Of a stretch of 6,454 bases of DNA, positions 5,541 to 6,454 are shown in pieces. The notes under the pieces are model-generated. The model was given only the letters and a program-made list of their open reading frames with translations, was not told where the DNA came from and did not search any database. Each line of letters starts with the position of its first letter. The first letter of the stretch is position 1. The stretch is from an uncultured Klebsiella sp. (GTDB lineage: Bacteria; Pseudomonadota; Gammaproteobacteria; Enterobacterales; Enterobacteriaceae), in NCBI GenBank assembly GCA_902490055.1, contig CABUCP010000191.1:1-6454 (forward strand). The letters are read 5' to 3'. The position numbers and the translations under genes were made by a program.

Positions 5541-6406
5541 CGACGAATCGGAATCAGGTACTCGCAGCGTAGCTGAATTGGCGTGGCCTGGTTCCGGCTG
5601 TCATCTTCCGGATAGAAGCGCTCGATATCGAGCCCTTTACGGCGGGTGAGGTTCAGCATCGGCATACAGGTGCCGTACACCGTCAGAATAAACTCCTGCA
5701 GCCCGGTGCCTAATCCTTCGTAGGTGAACATCACGTACTCGCCGCCTTCCAGAACGACCGGATGGGAGTTATGCAGGTGGCCGTTAGCCATCTCTGGCGT
5801 TAGCGCGGTGGTGTAGAACACCTCCTGCTCATCGTCTTTCTCAAGACTTGGACGCGGTTCATGCAGGCCGTATAGCGTCGGCGGAATGCTGGGCGCGTTG
5901 CCAAGGAATTCGCGCCAGAACTGAACGCGCATCTGGTTACGGAATTCAGAAATCTCTTCCAGCTTACAGGTATAGCTTTGGGTCACGCCGACCAGTTGAG
6001 TGGTGCTCAGGGTGACGAATTCATGCTTCGGCAGCGCAAACTCACCGAGGCGCAGCGGCGGACGCATACCAAATGAGCTCCAGTCCGGAGAGCGACGATA
6101 CAGCGCTGGGGTCAGGTTGAACTGTTTTTTAAAGGCGCGGGTAAACGTCTGTTGGGAATCGAAGCGGTACTGCAGCGCGATGTCGAGGATCGGACGTGCG
6201 GTCAGGCGTAGCGCAACGGCCGACTTCGACAGACGACGCGCGCGAATATAGGCACCAATCGCTTGACCCGTGACGTCTTTAAACATACGTTGCAAATGCC
6301 ACTTGGAATAACCTGCCTTCGCCGCCACATTATCCAACGAGAGTGGCTGATCCAGGTGACCTTCCAGCCAGCTCAGGAGATCGCGAATAATCCCAGCTTG
6401 ATCCAT
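5537..6406 (-). CDS. rob: Right origin-binding protein Rob (AraC/XylS-type transcriptional activator)
   Basis: DNA-binding regulator of 289 aa, the same length as E. coli Rob. Rob activates the mar/sox/rob regulon (acrAB, tolC, micF, inaA and others), is activated by bile salts and fatty acids, and was first found by binding the right side of oriC. Residues about 8-106 form the AraC-type domain, with first recognition helix near 34-46 (SKWHLQRMFKDVT) and second helix-turn-helix near 83-96 (DSQQTFTRAFKKQF). Residues about 121-289 form the GyrI-like ligand-binding domain, with the conserved GGEYVMFTYEG block at 221-231. The DNA-binding half is almost identical to E. coli. Most differences are in the second half, notably 122-165, 202-220 and 265-285. 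ATG at 6404-6406 has a good GGGGA site (6417-6413) with six bases of spacing. The 3' end overlaps the gpmB stop by 4 bp. In E. coli, MarA represses rob; the full promoter is not in the window. Confidence 0.98.
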   Translation of the reverse strand: MDQAGIIRDLLSWLEGHLDQPLSLDNVAAKAGYSKWHLQRMFKDVTGQAIGAYIRARRLSKSAVALRLTARPILDIALQYRFDSQQTFTRAFKKQFNLTPALYRRSPDWSSFGMRPPLRLGEFALPKHEFVTLSTTQLVGVTQSYTCKLEEISEFRNQMRVQFWREFLGNAPSIPPTLYGLHEPRPSLEKDDEQEVFYTTALTPEMANGHLHNSHPVVLEGGEYVMFTYEGLGTGLQEFILTVYGTCMPMLNLTRRKGLDIERFYPEDDSRNQATPIQLRCEYLIPIRR

Positions 6407-6430
6407 AAAATGTCCCCATCCTTTAAACTC

Positions 6431-6449
6431 AGGTACCTATATTAAGGTA
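6431..6449 (-). promoter_or_regulatory. Possible rob -10 element inside an inverted repeat (promoter incomplete)
   Basis: On the minus strand TAATAT (6444-6439) could be the -10 of rob, with a start near 6432 and a leader of about 26 nt. The matching -35 would fall beyond the window edge. The hexamer exactly fills the gap between TACCT (6434-6438) and AGGTA (6445-6449). A further AGGTA (6431-6435) overlaps the first arm to make the palindrome AGGTACCT (6431-6438). The repeats are seen directly; the promoter role is inference. Confidence 0.35.
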
Positions 6450-6454
6450 GCGGA

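Noticed and set aside
1..6454. Search for a hidden accessory system (mobile element, defence genes, toxin-antitoxin, CRISPR, prophage)
   Set aside because: All long open frames that make sense belong to six conserved enteric housekeeping genes in their usual order, with intact motifs and no spare coding space above 300 bases.

Overview
The window looks like ordinary chromosomal DNA of an enteric gammaproteobacterium (Enterobacteriaceae, in the Escherichia / Citrobacter / Enterobacter / Klebsiella group). All six proteins can be recognised from memory as close counterparts of E. coli K-12 proteins. Their order, ettA - slt - trpR - yjjX - ytjC(gpmB) - rob, is that of the region near 99-100 min of the E. 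coli map, between nadR and creA. The many protein differences (for example in Slt, YjjX and the C-terminal half of Rob) argue against E. coli itself. The genus cannot be fixed by eye.

Layout, left to right: a REP-type palindrome (2-28); ettA on the minus strand (38-1705, translation-throttle ABC-F ATPase); a 220-bp divergent intergenic region with several inverted repeats; slt on the plus strand (1926-3863, soluble lytic murein transglycosylase); an 88-bp gap holding the trpR autoregulatory operator and a strong leader hairpin; trpR on the plus strand (3952-4278, tryptophan repressor); yjjX on the minus strand (4265-4780, ITP/XTP phosphatase), overlapping the end of trpR; a 112-bp divergent gap with a symmetric -10-like element and a long leader hairpin; gpmB/ytjC on the plus strand (4893-5540, histidine-phosphatase family); and rob on the minus strand (5537-6406, AraC/XylS-type activator), overlapping the gpmB stop codon and followed by its incomplete promoter region.

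The genes do not form one pathway. They cover translation control under energy stress (EttA), cell-wall turnover (Slt), tryptophan regulation (TrpR), nucleotide-pool sanitation (YjjX), a phosphatase of uncertain substrate (GpmB/YtjC) and stress and efflux regulation (Rob). Only slt and trpR are in tandem, and trpR has its own operator. Both convergent pairs have overlapping 3' ends. No mobile element, phage gene, CRISPR array, toxin-antitoxin pair, RNA gene or broken gene was seen.

I did not find a previously undescribed multi-gene system. What deserves a second look is in the short intergenic leaders: a repeat that includes part of the ettA ribosome-binding site, a 10-bp GC-rich hairpin and a three-codon ORF before trpR, a 34-nt structured segment where gpmB mRNA would start, and a self-complementary -10 element between yjjX and gpmB.
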